A DNA stretch of 64,000 bases, from the NCBI GenBank assembly GCA_903813345.2, contig CAIIXF020000002.1, positions 4,070,001 through 4,134,000 of the forward strand, given 5' to 3'. The notes under the pieces are model-generated. The model made no database searches. It worked only from the letters and a program-made list of their open reading frames with translations, and was not told the DNA's origin. The stretch's first letter is position 1; the number at the start of each line of letters is the position of its first letter. This stretch comes from Owenia fusiformis (Eukaryota; Annelida; Polychaeta; Sabellida; Oweniidae). Both the position numbers and the translations under genes were made by a program. This document shows, piece after piece, positions 1 to 11,889 of the stretch.

Positions 1-689
1 GGAACAAAATTAAGCAATAAAGAAAGGTATGGTTTTGGATACTGAGAAATTGCTAGAATAACTGGATTATCAAACAGATTGGACTTTTACAGGATGAATT
101 TTCTATACTACACTAGACTTCAATCAAAGAGAAAAGGACAATTTTGATAAAACATTGAATTCTTTAGTGAAGTTATTTTTCAGATATATTTCAAAAAGGA
201 ATGAAAAGTAAACAAAATAATGGAATAATTGGAATAGTACACCACATATTGAAATATAGAGGTTTGTATATAATTTTCAAGTTTTAAAATTTTGTCTATG
301 TAAATATATATGAGATAAAACACATTCTTAAAACTTTCTAAGTAGCGTTTAACTTTAGATTCTATGAATATGTAAAGATTACAAAACTATATTTTTGAAG
401 CAATGTATGTTATTAAATGGTAACATAATCTCTTTTGTGGTAAAAAACTTTTTAATTCGGGAATCATGTAATACAATATTTTTGAGAAACATGGCCCTAG
501 AATTTGGAGATACAACTCAGAAAAATGGAAATCTCATAGTTCCCTGAGTTCTATGTAATGTATAGAAAATCAACTATAGTAAAACCTATACAAGTAAAAC
601 ACTTTTGGTTCTTAAAAACAAGTTCCAGGTACAGAGATTCATTTTACAGGAAATTTGTGAGAAACTGGATTTTGAAGTGTTCTACTTTC
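1..689. other. A+T-rich intergenic DNA, nothing recognised
   Basis: No convincing exon, RNA gene or repeat is visible on either strand. The sequence is A+T-rich and has no sustained reading frame of coding character. Confidence 0.6.
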
Positions 690-1125
690 AAAGGTATTCC
701 ACTTGTAAAGGTGTTCCACTTACAAAGGTGTTCCACTTGCAAAGGTGTTCCACTTGCAAAGGTATTCCGCTCGCAAAGGTATTCCGCTCGCAAAGGTGTT
801 CTACTTGCAAAGGTGTTCCACTTGCAAAGGTGTTCCACTTGCAAAGGTGTTCCATTTGCAAAGGTGCTCCACTTGCAAAGGTATTCCACTTGCAAAGGTG
901 TTCCACTTGCAAAGGTGTTTCACTCGCAAAGGGATTCCGCTCGCAAAGGGATTCCACTTGCAAAAGTTTCTACTTGCAAAGGTGTTCCACTTGCAAAGGT
1001 GTTCCACTTGCAAAGGTGTTCCACTTGCAAAGGTGCTCCACTTGCAAAGGTATTCCACTTGCAAAGGTTTTCCACTTGCAAAGGTGCTCCACTTGCAAAG
1101 GTATTCCACTTACACAGGTTTTACT
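690..1125. repeat. 17-bp minisatellite (about 25 copies)
   Basis: The unit reads TTCCACTTGCAAAGGTG and is repeated with a few substitutions (for example CGCTCGC for CACTTGC). Because 17 is not a multiple of three, every reading frame passes through the same 17-codon cycle, so overlapping open frames of 80-220 codons appear on both strands. They are a by-product of the repeat and have no independent coding support. Confidence 0.95.
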
Positions 1126-2879
1126 GTAATCAGGAGTTATCTAATAACATGACACCCTTGGTTTATTGGCAGAATATAAGGGAGAAGATCACAATTCAGT
1201 TAAAGGTGAAGCATCTCTAAATCTGATGTCAGATTATGTGAGAAGTTCAAAATACAATAAAATGTCAATAGTTGTTTTTAAATGTCACGCTAAGCGATAT
1301 TAAATATACCTTACATAGATAATGTCAGCACAGCCATGAGTTTCCTTACAAAAAATTTCACGGATAGGAATTAGCGAAAAATTCAACAAATGTCGCTGCG
1401 AACTGCCAAATTACATCACACAAACAAAAGTCAAAATAGATATTGTACATAGAGAAAATGATTCCCTATTACTTCATCAATTATTTTTTAAACTTTAAAC
1501 GGTAAACGGATCATGAAAATTTCCAAGGGCAGCCTCATGTATGTAACATGACTTCCAATAAACAGATCATCTATTTTCATTATTGCATATTTTCACAAAA
1601 CATGATACGATTCACCTTTTATTTACATAGCCTAGCCCAAAACTAATACACATCTATAAATCATTTGACTCTTTGGACTTGTCATTGTGTAAAAAATGTT
1701 ACTTCATTTTCTTCGCGATATGCTTATGCCAGCTCATACCATAGCTGATAAAGTTCTGATAAGAGCTAGATTGCAGAGAAATGAGACAAGAATGATCGAG
1801 TTTAGCTCATTAGTAAAGCCATTAATTAAAGTATAATGTAGTAATTATCCTAAAAAATACATAAACTTTCAATGGTTTCTATGGTGATATAAAACATGCT
1901 TTCATATATATCAGATTTATTTTTGTACATCATTCATCAAAAAGTATCTCGTAAAATACATATCAGGTCATCAAAAATTAGAATTCCCTACCTAGTCCAA
2001 ATTTTAGATATTGAAAAGAAAATTTCATTTAAAAAATACAAAAGTAAGAAAATTATAGGCTGTATTGAAATAAACCCTTTATAGCATAAAAAAATATTGT
2101 TTTTACATTTAAATGCATCTCATCTTTTTGAGACCATATTGTAACCATAGCGACGCATCAACATACTTAAGAGTCATATAAAGGTGACATCCTACAGTAA
2201 ATGTACAACCATGCGATGCGTCACTTGACACGTCAATTCGAGGGTATCCTTCAGAGAAAATATTATTCCATCATTGGTTTTTAACGGTATAAATAAACAG
2301 GATCATAATCCGATTGCAATTTATTGGATGCATGTCAAAGACTACAGGATAAATCTATGATTCTTAAAGACACGATAAAGTAGCATGAGATCATTAAACA
2401 GAGGTAAGAATCAAATAGATTGATCAGGCTCATGAAATCTACACGTTTTAAAGAAGTCATTATTATGAAGTTCTTATTATTTATTTTTGTATATTTCAAA
2501 TTTTATTCTTCAAGAAAGAACTGTTGAATTTTACATCACTTGTAGTATTTTCTATTGTAAACAACATTTGCTATGATATTATCTTGAATCGAGATATGTT
2601 TGAGTTGAAGTTGGCCTTTTCTATTGGCCAAAATGTTGTAGAATAGATGTGCTTTGTGACTGATAGATTTTGGTTTTGGGATCTTATATGGTTGCAATAT
2701 AACTTTTGACATTTGCTTCATGTATAATAAAGCAGTGTTTGAGATCAGTTTTATTGGTTGATATCTTTTATAGGGGTTGCTTTGGAATTTTTATTGTCTA
2801 ATGTTACCCTTTGTGTTTTCTCACTGAAGAGTTACATTGAAATCTCAGTTGATATATGAATGATCAGTTGATACAGAAG
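1126..2879. other. Intergenic DNA, nothing recognised
   Basis: A+T-rich sequence. The short open frames at 1896-2084 (+) and 2536-2721 (-) have A+T-driven composition and no flanking splice sites or motifs that would support coding. Confidence 0.5.
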
Positions 2880-3325
2880 TGAACCAAAGTCATACCAAAT
2901 ATCCTAGTCATGCCATTCATATAGTCATACATATATGTGTAGCTTAGACACTTTGTAAATATAGTCATTACATACACTTTAGTCATACCATACTCATAAC
3001 TTAGTCATGTCATATGGTCATACCATACAGTAAAGTTATACCATATACATGTAGCTTAGCCATTGTAAATATAGTCATAAGTCATAACATACTCTTTAGT
3101 CATACCATACTTATAACTTAGTCATACCATACAGTCATACCATACAGTAAAGTTATACCATATACATGTAGCTTAGACACTTTGTAAATATAGTCAAACC
3201 ATACTTATAACTGAGTCATATCATATAGTCATACCATATAGTAATATTATACCATATACATGTAGCTTAATCATACTATAAATTTAGTCATACCAAAGAG
3301 TTAATTCATACCATATAGTTAGGTG
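2880..3325. repeat. Degenerate AGTCATACCATA tandem repeat
   Basis: The words AGTCATACCATA and ATACATGTAGCTTAG recur irregularly in one orientation, with copies broken by small insertions. This is a decayed simple or satellite-like tract rather than a clean array. Confidence 0.7.
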
Positions 3326-3394
3326 TGCTTTATTTAGCATTATCTAGTCTTTATGAAACCTCTACTTTTTAAAATTTAATCCATATACAGTATA

Positions 3395-3648
3395 TTGGGT
3401 GTCCCAAAAGAGTCAGACACTTTTGGTACAAACGTCCAGAATTCTCATCGCGTTGCTTAGGTATGGAATCTTTTGGCATGCTATCTTAAATTTCTTAGTA
3501 CTCAGATAACATTTATTTGATCTTTTTTATATTTTGGCAACTTGCTAATGATACTCTTAGGCTACTTTGTACTCTTTTTCTGTGAATTTGGTTGAATAAT
3601 TGCTGAGAAATACCTGTCAAAATTGTCTCACTTTTTTGGGACACCCAA
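3395..3648. mobile_element. MITE of Tc1/mariner type, about 254 bp
   Basis: The ends are near-perfect inverted repeats: TTGGGTGTCCCAAAAGAGT at the left and the complement of TTGGGTGTCCCAAAAAAGT at the right. Both ends are followed outward by TA, matching the TA target-site duplication of Tc1/mariner elements. No transposase frame lies between the ends, so this is a non-autonomous copy. Confidence 0.8.
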
Positions 3649-5386
3649 TATTTCTGATTTCATAACTTTGTGTTCATGAGTCTTTTCGCAAAATTACAAT
3701 ATTTGTGAAAAATGATACAATTTTAATTCCTGTACATTATTACAATAATTTACTAGTATAATATACCATACGTTATTAAACCATTCATTAAGTATAGTTA
3801 TTGTGTTGTTGTACTTCATAACCAAATATCTACTTTTGTTTTTATTAGATTTAAACCATACATATTCCTGGTTTATTCAATTTCAATTTTAACAAGACCT
3901 ACAGTGATAAATAACACAGTTTTTTTAAGAAAAGACCAAATAAAATAGAATTCTTGAAATTTACATATTCAGCTCGATCAAAGGAAAACTCACATTGAAA
4001 TTATAAAGTCCTCGAAAAATATGCTAACAATTGTCAAAACTGCATTGAATGTAACAATAGTTACAAACATATACGCAAGTTCCTAACTTAAGGGTTATTG
4101 TTATTTTAGCAAATACAACGCACCTGAATTAATTCAAAAAGCAACAGAGAAGTTTTTCTAAAAGGGGAGCTTTAAAGTGACCTTTACAAGATATGTTATT
4201 TGAAGAAAATAGAATTGATGGCTCTATTGAAATTCTTGGTTTTTTACGTTTGTAGTTTTATCAAAGTAGAACTTTAAAAAATATAAGAGTATACTTGAAA
4301 TTCTACTTTTTTTGATTTTTTACTAGTTTTTTTAAATCTTAATCGTACTGGTAGTAATTAAGTACACACACATTGGAATATATATTGCTTTGATAGCCTT
4401 TGATAAGATCATATTAATAGGTATAAATTAAAGCACGTAAAATATTAAAATTCCAATTTAATGATGCAAATATATACTTGAAATTATGAAAACATACATT
4501 CAAATACTCAATTATGATGTAAATTATAAAATAAATAAACTCAACAACTTAGCACATTATAAATGGGTTTTCCTCGGGAAAGTTGTGAATTCATTAACAA
4601 GTTAGCTGAACCAATATTTACGCAGCATGTAGAGTAATCCAGCGGCATTCAATGTGAAGTATCAATCTCCCCAGTCGTGATTGGGTGTTGTTCACTCTTA
4701 AATAAAAATCTTAGTACAGGTGCGTGGAAACGTGAAATTGAGTGCATTAAAGTCAAACCAACAAGGAATAAAGTAAACAGGAATGTAATCTACACTGTAA
4801 ATTGTCGAGAAAAACAAACATCGAGGAATTTTAATAAAAATAAAACGAGATTGGCAAGAAATTTGCTGAAGAAAGTGGAAGTTTGAAACATGGTAAATGA
4901 ACAATTACTAATTGTAAATCTACTTGTCTGGATTCCCATCTAGAAAAATAAATAATTGCAATATAACGTCATTTGGACGACCATGAAGGATTTATAGATG
5001 CAGGAATCAATTAACAGAATTTCAAGGCATTTGATGGACAGTACAAAAGTAAGACATTAAATGAGATGGAAGCTTTAAAAACAATGCACAAATGTAAGTA
5101 AATACAAGTAGAAGTTTAAATGAAACTTTTAATGATACAAATCTAATTACAAATGCAATTGAACATTTTCATGTCAGTCTGGCCCATCTGAATTTTTCCA
5201 GTCGATTTAGGCATTTATGTTTGAACCAAAAATATTTTTCTGAGTACATCAGTAGTTGTTTTTCTGTTTTATGACACATTGATTTGTTTTCCAATCAATT
5301 GATTTATTTGACAAACCTGTCACAATTAAAACACGAGAAGAATTCTTTAACACTACATCAATGTGTTTTTCCTGAAAAAATATTAA
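3649..5386. other. Intergenic DNA, nothing recognised
   Basis: A+T-rich, with no exon or repeat structure I can support. The two overlapping opposite-strand open frames near 4677-4904 lack coding character. Confidence 0.5.
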
Positions 5387-5634
5387 AAAGGATGGAATAA
5401 ATTCAGACACTTATATTAAAAAGGTAGGATAAATTCAGACACTTAAAAAGGAAGGATAAATTCAGACACTTATATTAAAAAGGAAGGATAAATTCAGACA
5501 CTTATATTGAAAAGAAAAGATAAATTCAGACACTTATATAAAAAAGGTAGGATAAATTCAGACACTTATATTAAAAAGAAAGGATAAATTCAGACACTTA
5601 TATTAAAAAGAAAATATAAATTCAAACACTTATT
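5387..5634. repeat. 32-bp tandem repeat (about 8 copies)
   Basis: The period is 32 bp. Each unit contains ATAAATTCAGACACTTATAT followed by an A-rich stretch and a GGTAGG or GGAAGG variant. One copy is shortened to ACTTAAAAAGG. No coding potential is seen. Confidence 0.9.
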
Positions 5635-6066
5635 ATTTATTTGTAAATAGCAATTAAGAGTAATTAAGAATATAAAGAGATGATAAACATTCTAAACAAA
5701 ACAATGACTTTCTCGATTACAATTAAAAAGCACTGATCATGCTCAACTGACAGATGTATGTACTTTAAGGTTGACAATAATCAAGTTAAGTATATATTTG
5801 TGTTTTTAATTGATGTCATTGGCATCATCTAAAAATGTCTGTGACAATCAATGTGGAAAAGCAGTACATACTCTTAGCATAAGGCTGTTTCACATGGTTA
5901 GTATCCTTACGATAAAGACATAAGAATAAAGTAGGAAATATAAATACTTGATAAATATAACACAAGGAATTCTTTATAACTATTAGAGATTGGAGTGACA
6001 TAGAAAATTGGCAATCTAGAAAAGCAGTATATTCTGCATGGATAAAGTTGTTTAGGTAAGAATCTA

Positions 6067-6898
6067 CGAGGGGTGATTCAAAGGTAATGGAGAAAATATT
6101 ATAGGTATGCTTACTTCCACCTAATTTGTATGAAATTTGGTACAATTGTTTTCAAGAAAACTACCTTAAGACTGATTTCGACTTTTATGGTCAGAAACTG
6201 AAATTCAAGGCAAGATCAGGGTGTTTTGGTCTGAATACTGACAAGGAGCGATGGGGCCAAGGTAATGGGTTATGCAATTTATGTGATACGAATGTCAAGG
6301 ATTCTATCCAGCATCGTATGTTTGTATGTCCTCATTTTAACAATGAAAGAACTAACTTCTTTCTGAACGTGATAAACTCCTGTAATGAACAACTGTCATC
6401 TAGCCTTATTTCTGCTAAAATTTCAATTAAAATATGCTTGACCATGGGTGATAAAGCTTTCATTGACTGGGGAAATGAACAAGGTCATATTTTAGATCAA
6501 TGTGTAAAGAAATTTATATTCCCTATAATAAGGATTGATGTCTTTTAGTGACATTATGTATTTTAATTTTGACTGTAATTGTATAAGCATGTTTGTATGT
6601 GGATGCACCACATTTTCAATGTGTGTGCCACTGTTTTAAAAGTGATTCCAATAAATAAATAAAAAAACAAATATGAAAATGACAAAAATATTCAATAATC
6701 ATTCAAAAGTGGATTCTGCCCATAGCTACCCTAGTTACCATGGTCATGCATAGCTACAACAATATTGAATGCAGTTAAATAAGAATTTGAAAAGTAGTAG
6801 ATAATTGAATGACCTAATGTCTGTGAAAAAATTAGACTGATTGGGTAATGTTAAGTATGCCTTCAAAACTTTGTCTATTACTTTTGAATCACCCCTCA
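6067..6898. mobile_element. Mariner-like element ends enclosing other DNA
   Basis: The left end CGAGGGGTGATTCAAAGGTA and the right end (complement of TGAGGGGTGATTCAAAAGTA) are inverted repeats of about 23 bp, both flanked outward by TA. No mariner transposase is visible inside. Instead, the interior carries the 3' end of a non-LTR retrotransposon, so this looks like a non-autonomous element that was itself invaded. Confidence 0.75.
6126..6672 (+). pseudogene. LINE 3' fragment: C-terminal tail of a non-LTR reverse transcriptase
   Basis: The frame at 6126-6548 encodes about 140 residues ending in a natural stop. It contains KLKFKARSGCFGLNTDKERW followed by a CNLCD-x11-H-x4-C cluster (HRMFVCPHFNNER). 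This is the zinc-knuckle-like C-terminal tail typical of many LINE reverse transcriptases; the polymerase domain is absent, so the copy is 5'-truncated. A short 3' UTR runs into AATAAATAAATAAAAAAAC at about 6650-6672, consistent with the LINE 3' end. The fragment lies inside a mariner-like element and shows no sign of being a cellular gene. Confidence 0.8.
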
Positions 6899-7101
6899 TA
6901 TTATCAGACAAATAAGAAACAATTATTTAGTAATGGATAAGAAAATATATTGAGTAAATGTCACAATATGCAAAACATATTGCATATTATTCCATAGTTA
7001 GCATGATATTCATAGGATAACATGTGAAAATAAAAACGGTATTTTTGTAATCAGTGGTAAAATATGATATTTTTGACAAATTTTCACTTAACCATAGCAT
7101 A

Positions 7102-7155
7102 CGGTTTTTTAGCCATGACATACGACGTCGTATGCGATGGTTTATGGATTTTTGC
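7102..7155. repeat. Short palindromes, CATACGACGTCGTATG
   Basis: A perfect 16-bp palindrome (CATACGACGTCGTATG) lies within a wider imperfect inverted repeat pairing ATAGCATACGG with the CGTATGCGATGG side. It may be the core of a small foldback element. Confidence 0.5.
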
Positions 7156-7274
7156 TACTTCAGACTCAAAACGAGGCTAAGTGTCAATATCGCCGGATCG
7201 TTTGGAAAATTCGAATTAAATGACTTAATTTCCGACGATTCTGATGATGACTTTAACTATGGAATAAAAAGAAC

Positions 7275-7409
7275 ATCCTATGATTTACTCGTGATATGAT
7301 TTTAATCCACTCATGGTTATTGATATCTGCACTCTCTCGCTACGCTCCCTCGTGCAGATATCATATCCATTCGTGGATAAAAATCATATCACTCATAAAT
7401 CATAGGATA
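7275..7409. repeat. Foldback element with about 58-bp arms
   Basis: The left arm (7275-7332, ending GATATCTGCAC) pairs with the right arm (7352-7409, beginning GTGCAGATATC) with few mismatches. The short loop TCTCTCGCTACGCTCCCT is not A+T-rich like its surroundings. The end of the open frame 7054-7299 runs into the left arm, so that frame is not credible as a gene. Confidence 0.75.
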
Positions 7410-8894
7410 TCCTCTATTTCTATATTGCAACAATATTAAAGCCATTGGGATTTACGAATGACCTACTACCAAAGCAGGTAAAAATGTTAGTCGATGTTTT
7501 CAAAAATATGTGTGAATGTTCATCAAATTAAGTTTTCCCATTTTGAGCATCTTGCTACTTAAATTTTCAACAACTTCTATATATTTGATCAAATATTTCA
7601 ATTCTTACTCAGAAAGTAAAATTAGGATTATAAAAAAAATTGACATCTTTTTTTATTAAAATGGAATTCTACTACAAATAGACTTGTTTACAAAAGTGTT
7701 TCATTGTAATTGCTTTGATGTTCTGGGTTTCTATAAACAACCTTTCGTGTTAAATAGACTATTTAATTTTTGCTTTATAAACATTTTAATAACACCCCAT
7801 TGAGGGATAACACTTATATCCAATCATAAAATTACAACTGGCGATTACAATATAATAGGTGATCTTTATTTGAAGTTCATCTACTTCAAAAATGTATCCC
7901 CTCAAATTGAAAGATCTGATTCAGGTTTGTAATATTGACAAAATGTTTACATAAACAAAATATGAAAACTATGCCTTAGACTACAATAAGTAGGAATGTG
8001 TTTACAGACAGATTTAAATAAATATTGTCCCACCATGAAAGAAATTATGCTCCCCCAGGGGCTATGGAGCCCATTCAATATGACCTTTACTAGAACGATT
8101 GAGTGCAAACTCGTGAGGGAGAGCTAAAATTAGGTCACTTATATGATTGACTAAAGAGACAAGAAACTAGAACAAAATTTAGGTACACAGGCAAACATAT
8201 CCTAAAAATTGGTCTTGAACATGTTTCTTTCAAAAATTATAATATATGCGAGAATTAGGTTATTTTTCATAAATGATCAATTTAACATATTAGGTAATCT
8301 AAAATTAGAAGCAAAAAAAGATACTAAATATTTTATCAATGACTCAAGTCTTAGTCAGTAGCTTGACTTGACACATTTAACACTAAATAACACAGCATTA
8401 CAATAACTATTCAAAACTTACATGACGTATTCAATTTTGACAGGCGGTACTTTAAATAAAGTGAATGATGCAAACAGAAGATAAATGATTCAGATCGTAA
8501 TTTTTCTTAAATTATTGTTCAAAATAAGATGTTTATTTGAACTAAGTTGGTTCAAAAATCTTGTTTTAGAAATGTAGGGCGACCTGATTTTTATTTCATT
8601 GAATATAATCTTTTTGGTTTATTTAAATTATATAGTATAAATTTACTGAAGAATAATGTGTAATATAACAACACTAATTTGATTTGTAAGTTTTACATGT
8701 ACATGCATTGAACATTTTATATTATTTCTTTTCAAATAATCATACTAATTTAGTTTAAATATTTCTGTACTTACAGATTGTTATGCTACGTGATATTTAA
8801 TAGGATGACATCAATTGAATCATACAACACAATTAGCCGTATCTATAACCAAACTTAGCATCGATATGCAACAAACTTCCTGATCACTGACACC
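7410..8894. other. Region upstream of the 909-codon ORF
   Basis: No exon is seen. A good splice-acceptor-like sequence, TTTCTGTACTTACAG, ends at 8776, about 118 bases before the ATG of the next gene, so the 5' UTR may be spliced. No matching upstream non-coding exon could be fixed. Confidence 0.4.
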
Positions 8895-11624
8895 ATGGCA
8901 ACCATCAAAGAGACAACTCATTGTGAAACAAAGGACAAGCACAGCATAAAATATACTTCTAAAGTTGAACCAGTGCTAAAAGACAATTCTAAACTTCATC
9001 CTGAGAAAGATATATTTCCATATAGTACACTGGATACACAGAAAATGAAAAGAAGTTCTACAACTAAGAAAGGATCCCAAGACGATTCTAAACCACTGCA
9101 ATTGAATCTAAAGGTCAAAACACCAAAGGACAAAATGGTAAAGAATAGAAGCACATTGAAAGATAAAGATAAAATCGAAACTCCAATGAATGACTTTAAT
9201 CACAATAATGTTACTACAAACAGGAATGATGTTATCGTACAATATGATGATGAAGACCCTAAATATAATGGCACTACTATAGAGAGTAAAACAGGCAAGA
9301 AGATACACACGCAACGAAGCAAAGAAGTTGCTAAACTAGACTTAGAAAGAGAGAAAAATAGTGCAATGGAAATGACAAGTGATGAAAATGATGAATTATC
9401 AAAAGTTGTTTGGACAGACACATCTCCGAAACTGACACGACAAACTCTAGAATCTCTGAACGGGGAGACTCTTTCAAATGCTGTTGATAGCAATTCAAAA
9501 TATGTTGACCTTTGGTTGGATATTATGCGTGAATATGTCTGCTTATGGAAAGATATTGAGGATCGTGACACAACTGATGTTTCTGAACATGAAACTCCTA
9601 AACCTATTATGAGTCCAAATGGAGAGAAAACAGAGCAATGCAATGGTGCTTATAGCATTCAAACCAGTGCACCCCAACCAGTGAAAAACATACGTACCAC
9701 TGCATCAATAAACGATCCAGCTGAAAATGAACCTGAAGAAGAAGGAATCAAATACACTGATCTTGGTGAGATTTCAAATGAAACTCCTGAGTGCTATGAT
9801 AACTGGGACATTAATGACTTTACTCTTGTGGCTGATGATTCTGATGATGGTATAACTGATAACCCTGTGAAAACAGAACAGCAAGATCATTCACAAACTG
9901 AACCAAACTATCAGAAGGAAATTCCATTCATTGTAGCTCCTCAAACTAATGAACGCACAAAACTGTTAACTAAAGACATCAATGGTGTTTATCACCCACA
10001 AAAAACTCTGCACGAAAAATTACACAAATCGTATGTCGCAAAAACATGTGTAGACAGAGCAAAAAAATTACACAGAGAAAACATGAAACAACAACAAGTG
10101 GGAGGAACCAATGATGCTCAGTATTCTGAGCTATCACACAGTCCGCAATCTGATATCGATAGTGTTTATGCCTGGACCTTAAATGGAACAGAATTTGCTT
10201 CCGATAATGAGGATGCCCAGTTACAAAATCCAAGGAGGAAAATACCAACTATAAATGAAGAAGACTTGATATACGAAAGTGCAATCAACAATTGTCATAC
10301 TCCGTCACAACAAAACACCTCAACAAAACAGTTGACAAAGAAACCTGGGAAAAAACTGGCGTTCATGAGCCAGAATCGGGTATTAAAGAATCCACCAGTC
10401 AATCTCAAGAGAAATAAAACAACCTCAAAGGTACGTTCATATTCCGATCCGTCCCAAGTTAACTCGCAAGAATGTCCGTCCATTCATGATCAACGAGCTC
10501 ATGTGAGGTCACAAAGTGCAAAGATCCAAAAGCAACATACAAATGATTGCCACAGCAACAAGCCAGAAAGCTCCACTAGGTGGCAGCACAAAAGTTCAAA
10601 CAGCTCCAAACATTATATATCCGAAAGTGAGGCTACAGTTTACGAATTTGATAAAGTAATTCAAAGAAGAAGAAAGCGCGAAGAAAAACATTTTACCAAT
10701 CCCCTGAAAAACCCTGTCCTTTTAAATGGTGGAGGTAAATATTATATCATGGTTCCTCGACCAATAGAATCACTTGATTTTGATTCTGAGGATTCAGAAT
10801 CGGTACATTCCTATGATAGTCAATGTGAGGCATGTAACAATGGCAACCAGGAAACATTTTCAGACACTGAGTCAATCGAGTCTTTTGATAGCCAATGTGA
10901 GGCTTGTATTGAGAATCACAACTCAAGCCTTGCATCTAAGTCAAATACTGAGCAACGATTCTTGCCAAACTGGCCAAATCACAAACATAATGATCCCGAG
11001 GAGCATAAATTTATCAGCTCTCCAAAGTCAATGACATCACCAAGATCACTGAGTTCAACACCAAGGTCAGGAACCTCATCGCAAATGTCAATGACCTCAA
11101 CACCAAGGTCAAGGATGTCAATGCCAAGGTCATATCATCAAGAGGGTAACCAAGCCTATGTGTCATCTAAAATAGGTAACTCTTATCAACAGTCTAGATT
11201 AAACCCAGCATCTCTATCATACTCATCATACCCTTGTAGTCGTACTTCCGTATCAGCTTCCCAGCAAAGTGAAATTGAGTCCGATTACGGGACAGAATCT
11301 GAACATACAGCTGCATATGCTATAGGGCCGATCCACTCAATCCGAAGTGCACACGTGGACTTCCATAATGACTGTGATTCTGGTATTTCTTCCGTGAGTC
11401 TGAATTCATCAAAATCTAAACACAGTAGCACAGCAAGTGTTCAATCTATGCTTTGGGAAAGTCTAAATGGTGGAATAAAAAATAAACTGAAATTGAGAAA
11501 TTCCACATTTTTGACGCAACCAAATGGGAATGTTGAATACAAAGTGTCTAAGAAATTTCTCAATCATTACACATGTGAAATTAAAGCAGCAAATGATGGA
11601 CACTTACGTGTAACAAAAGTCTAA
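8895..11624 (+). CDS. Uncharacterised 909-residue low-complexity protein
   Basis: A single uninterrupted frame of 909 codons starts at an ATG in a strong Kozak context (CACCATGGCA). No known domain, signal peptide or membrane segment is recognised. The protein is hydrophilic and Ser/Thr/Asn/Asp-rich, as expected of a mostly disordered protein. The only ordered-looking segment is around residues 205-220 (YVDLWLDIMREYVCLWKDIE). A motif SYDSQCEAC / SFDSQCEAC occurs twice, about 24 residues apart (near 640 and 665), each preceded by an acidic Ser-rich stretch. A Ser-Pro-Arg-rich tract with repeated TSTPRS-like words lies near 710-755. A basic RRRKREEK patch near 595 could be a nuclear-localisation signal, but that is inference. 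AATAAA occurs about 120 bases after the stop (11744). The long intron-free frame contrasts with the finely split neighbouring genes; it may be a large terminal exon or a retrogene. Confidence 0.85.
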   Translation: MATIKETTHCETKDKHSIKYTSKVEPVLKDNSKLHPEKDIFPYSTLDTQKMKRSSTTKKGSQDDSKPLQLNLKVKTPKDKMVKNRSTLKDKDKIETPMNDFNHNNVTTNRNDVIVQYDDEDPKYNGTTIESKTGKKIHTQRSKEVAKLDLEREKNSAMEMTSDENDELSKVVWTDTSPKLTRQTLESLNGETLSNAVDSNSKYVDLWLDIMREYVCLWKDIEDRDTTDVSEHETPKPIMSPNGEKTEQCNGAYSIQTSAPQPVKNIRTTASINDPAENEPEEEGIKYTDLGEISNETPECYDNWDINDFTLVADDSDDGITDNPVKTEQQDHSQTEPNYQKEIPFIVAPQTNERTKLLTKDINGVYHPQKTLHEKLHKSYVAKTCVDRAKKLHRENMKQQQVGGTNDAQYSELSHSPQSDIDSVYAWTLNGTEFASDNEDAQLQNPRRKIPTINEEDLIYESAINNCHTPSQQNTSTKQLTKKPGKKLAFMSQNRVLKNPPVNLKRNKTTSKVRSYSDPSQVNSQECPSIHDQRAHVRSQSAKIQKQHTNDCHSNKPESSTRWQHKSSNSSKHYISESEATVYEFDKVIQRRRKREEKHFTNPLKNPVLLNGGGKYYIMVPRPIESLDFDSEDSESVHSYDSQCEACNNGNQETFSDTESIESFDSQCEACIENHNSSLASKSNTEQRFLPNWPNHKHNDPEEHKFISSPKSMTSPRSLSSTPRSGTSSQMSMTSTPRSRMSMPRSYHQEGNQAYVSSKIGNSYQQSRLNPASLSYSSYPCSRTSVSASQQSEIESDYGTESEHTAAYAIGPIHSIRSAHVDFHNDCDSGISSVSLNSSKSKHSSTASVQSMLWESLNGGIKNKLKLRNSTFLTQPNGNVEYKVSKKFLNHYTCEIKAANDGHLRVTKV

Positions 11625-11707
11625 ATTTAAAAAAATCAAAAAATATTCTTAATTGAACGCAAGATTATAATCTGCTGGGGTCTTGTTTTGTATTATTATA
11701 ATGCCAG

Positions 11708-11886
11708 TTCAGGAGTTTCTCTAGAATTTCTCACAGCAGGCTAAATAAATGAAAACAACAGGCAAAATTAATGGAAATCATAATTTTAACATGGAAAAGT
11801 TGAAAAGTCCCCAAAAACAACAGGCGATTTTGTGAAAACAACTGGTGAAAATCGCCTGTTGCCTGCTGCTAATGAAACTCCTGCAG
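11708..11886. repeat. Imperfect foldback sequence in the 3' flank
   Basis: CAGGAGTTTC near 11708 pairs with GAAACTCCTGC near 11878. Inner blocks (CAGCAGGC, AACAACAGGC) recur inverted as GCCTGTTGCCTGCTGC. It resembles a decayed foldback MITE and would lie in or just after the 3' UTR of the 909-residue gene. Confidence 0.5.
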
Positions 11887-11889
11887 TTA

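Noticed and set aside
558-1220. Overlapping 80-220-codon open frames on both strands with KVFHLQRCSTCKG-type repeats
   Set aside because: They are produced by the 17-bp minisatellite, which gives the same repeated peptide in each frame; nothing supports translation.
4677-4904. Two overlapping opposite-strand frames of about 68 codons
   Set aside because: A+T-rich composition, no splice sites, no recognisable motif.
2880-5634. CRISPR array
   Set aside because: The repeats are contiguous or degenerate with no unique spacers, and the DNA is eukaryotic.
7054-7299. 81-codon ORF ending in an acidic stretch
   Set aside because: It begins in a palindromic region and ends inside the arm of a foldback repeat.
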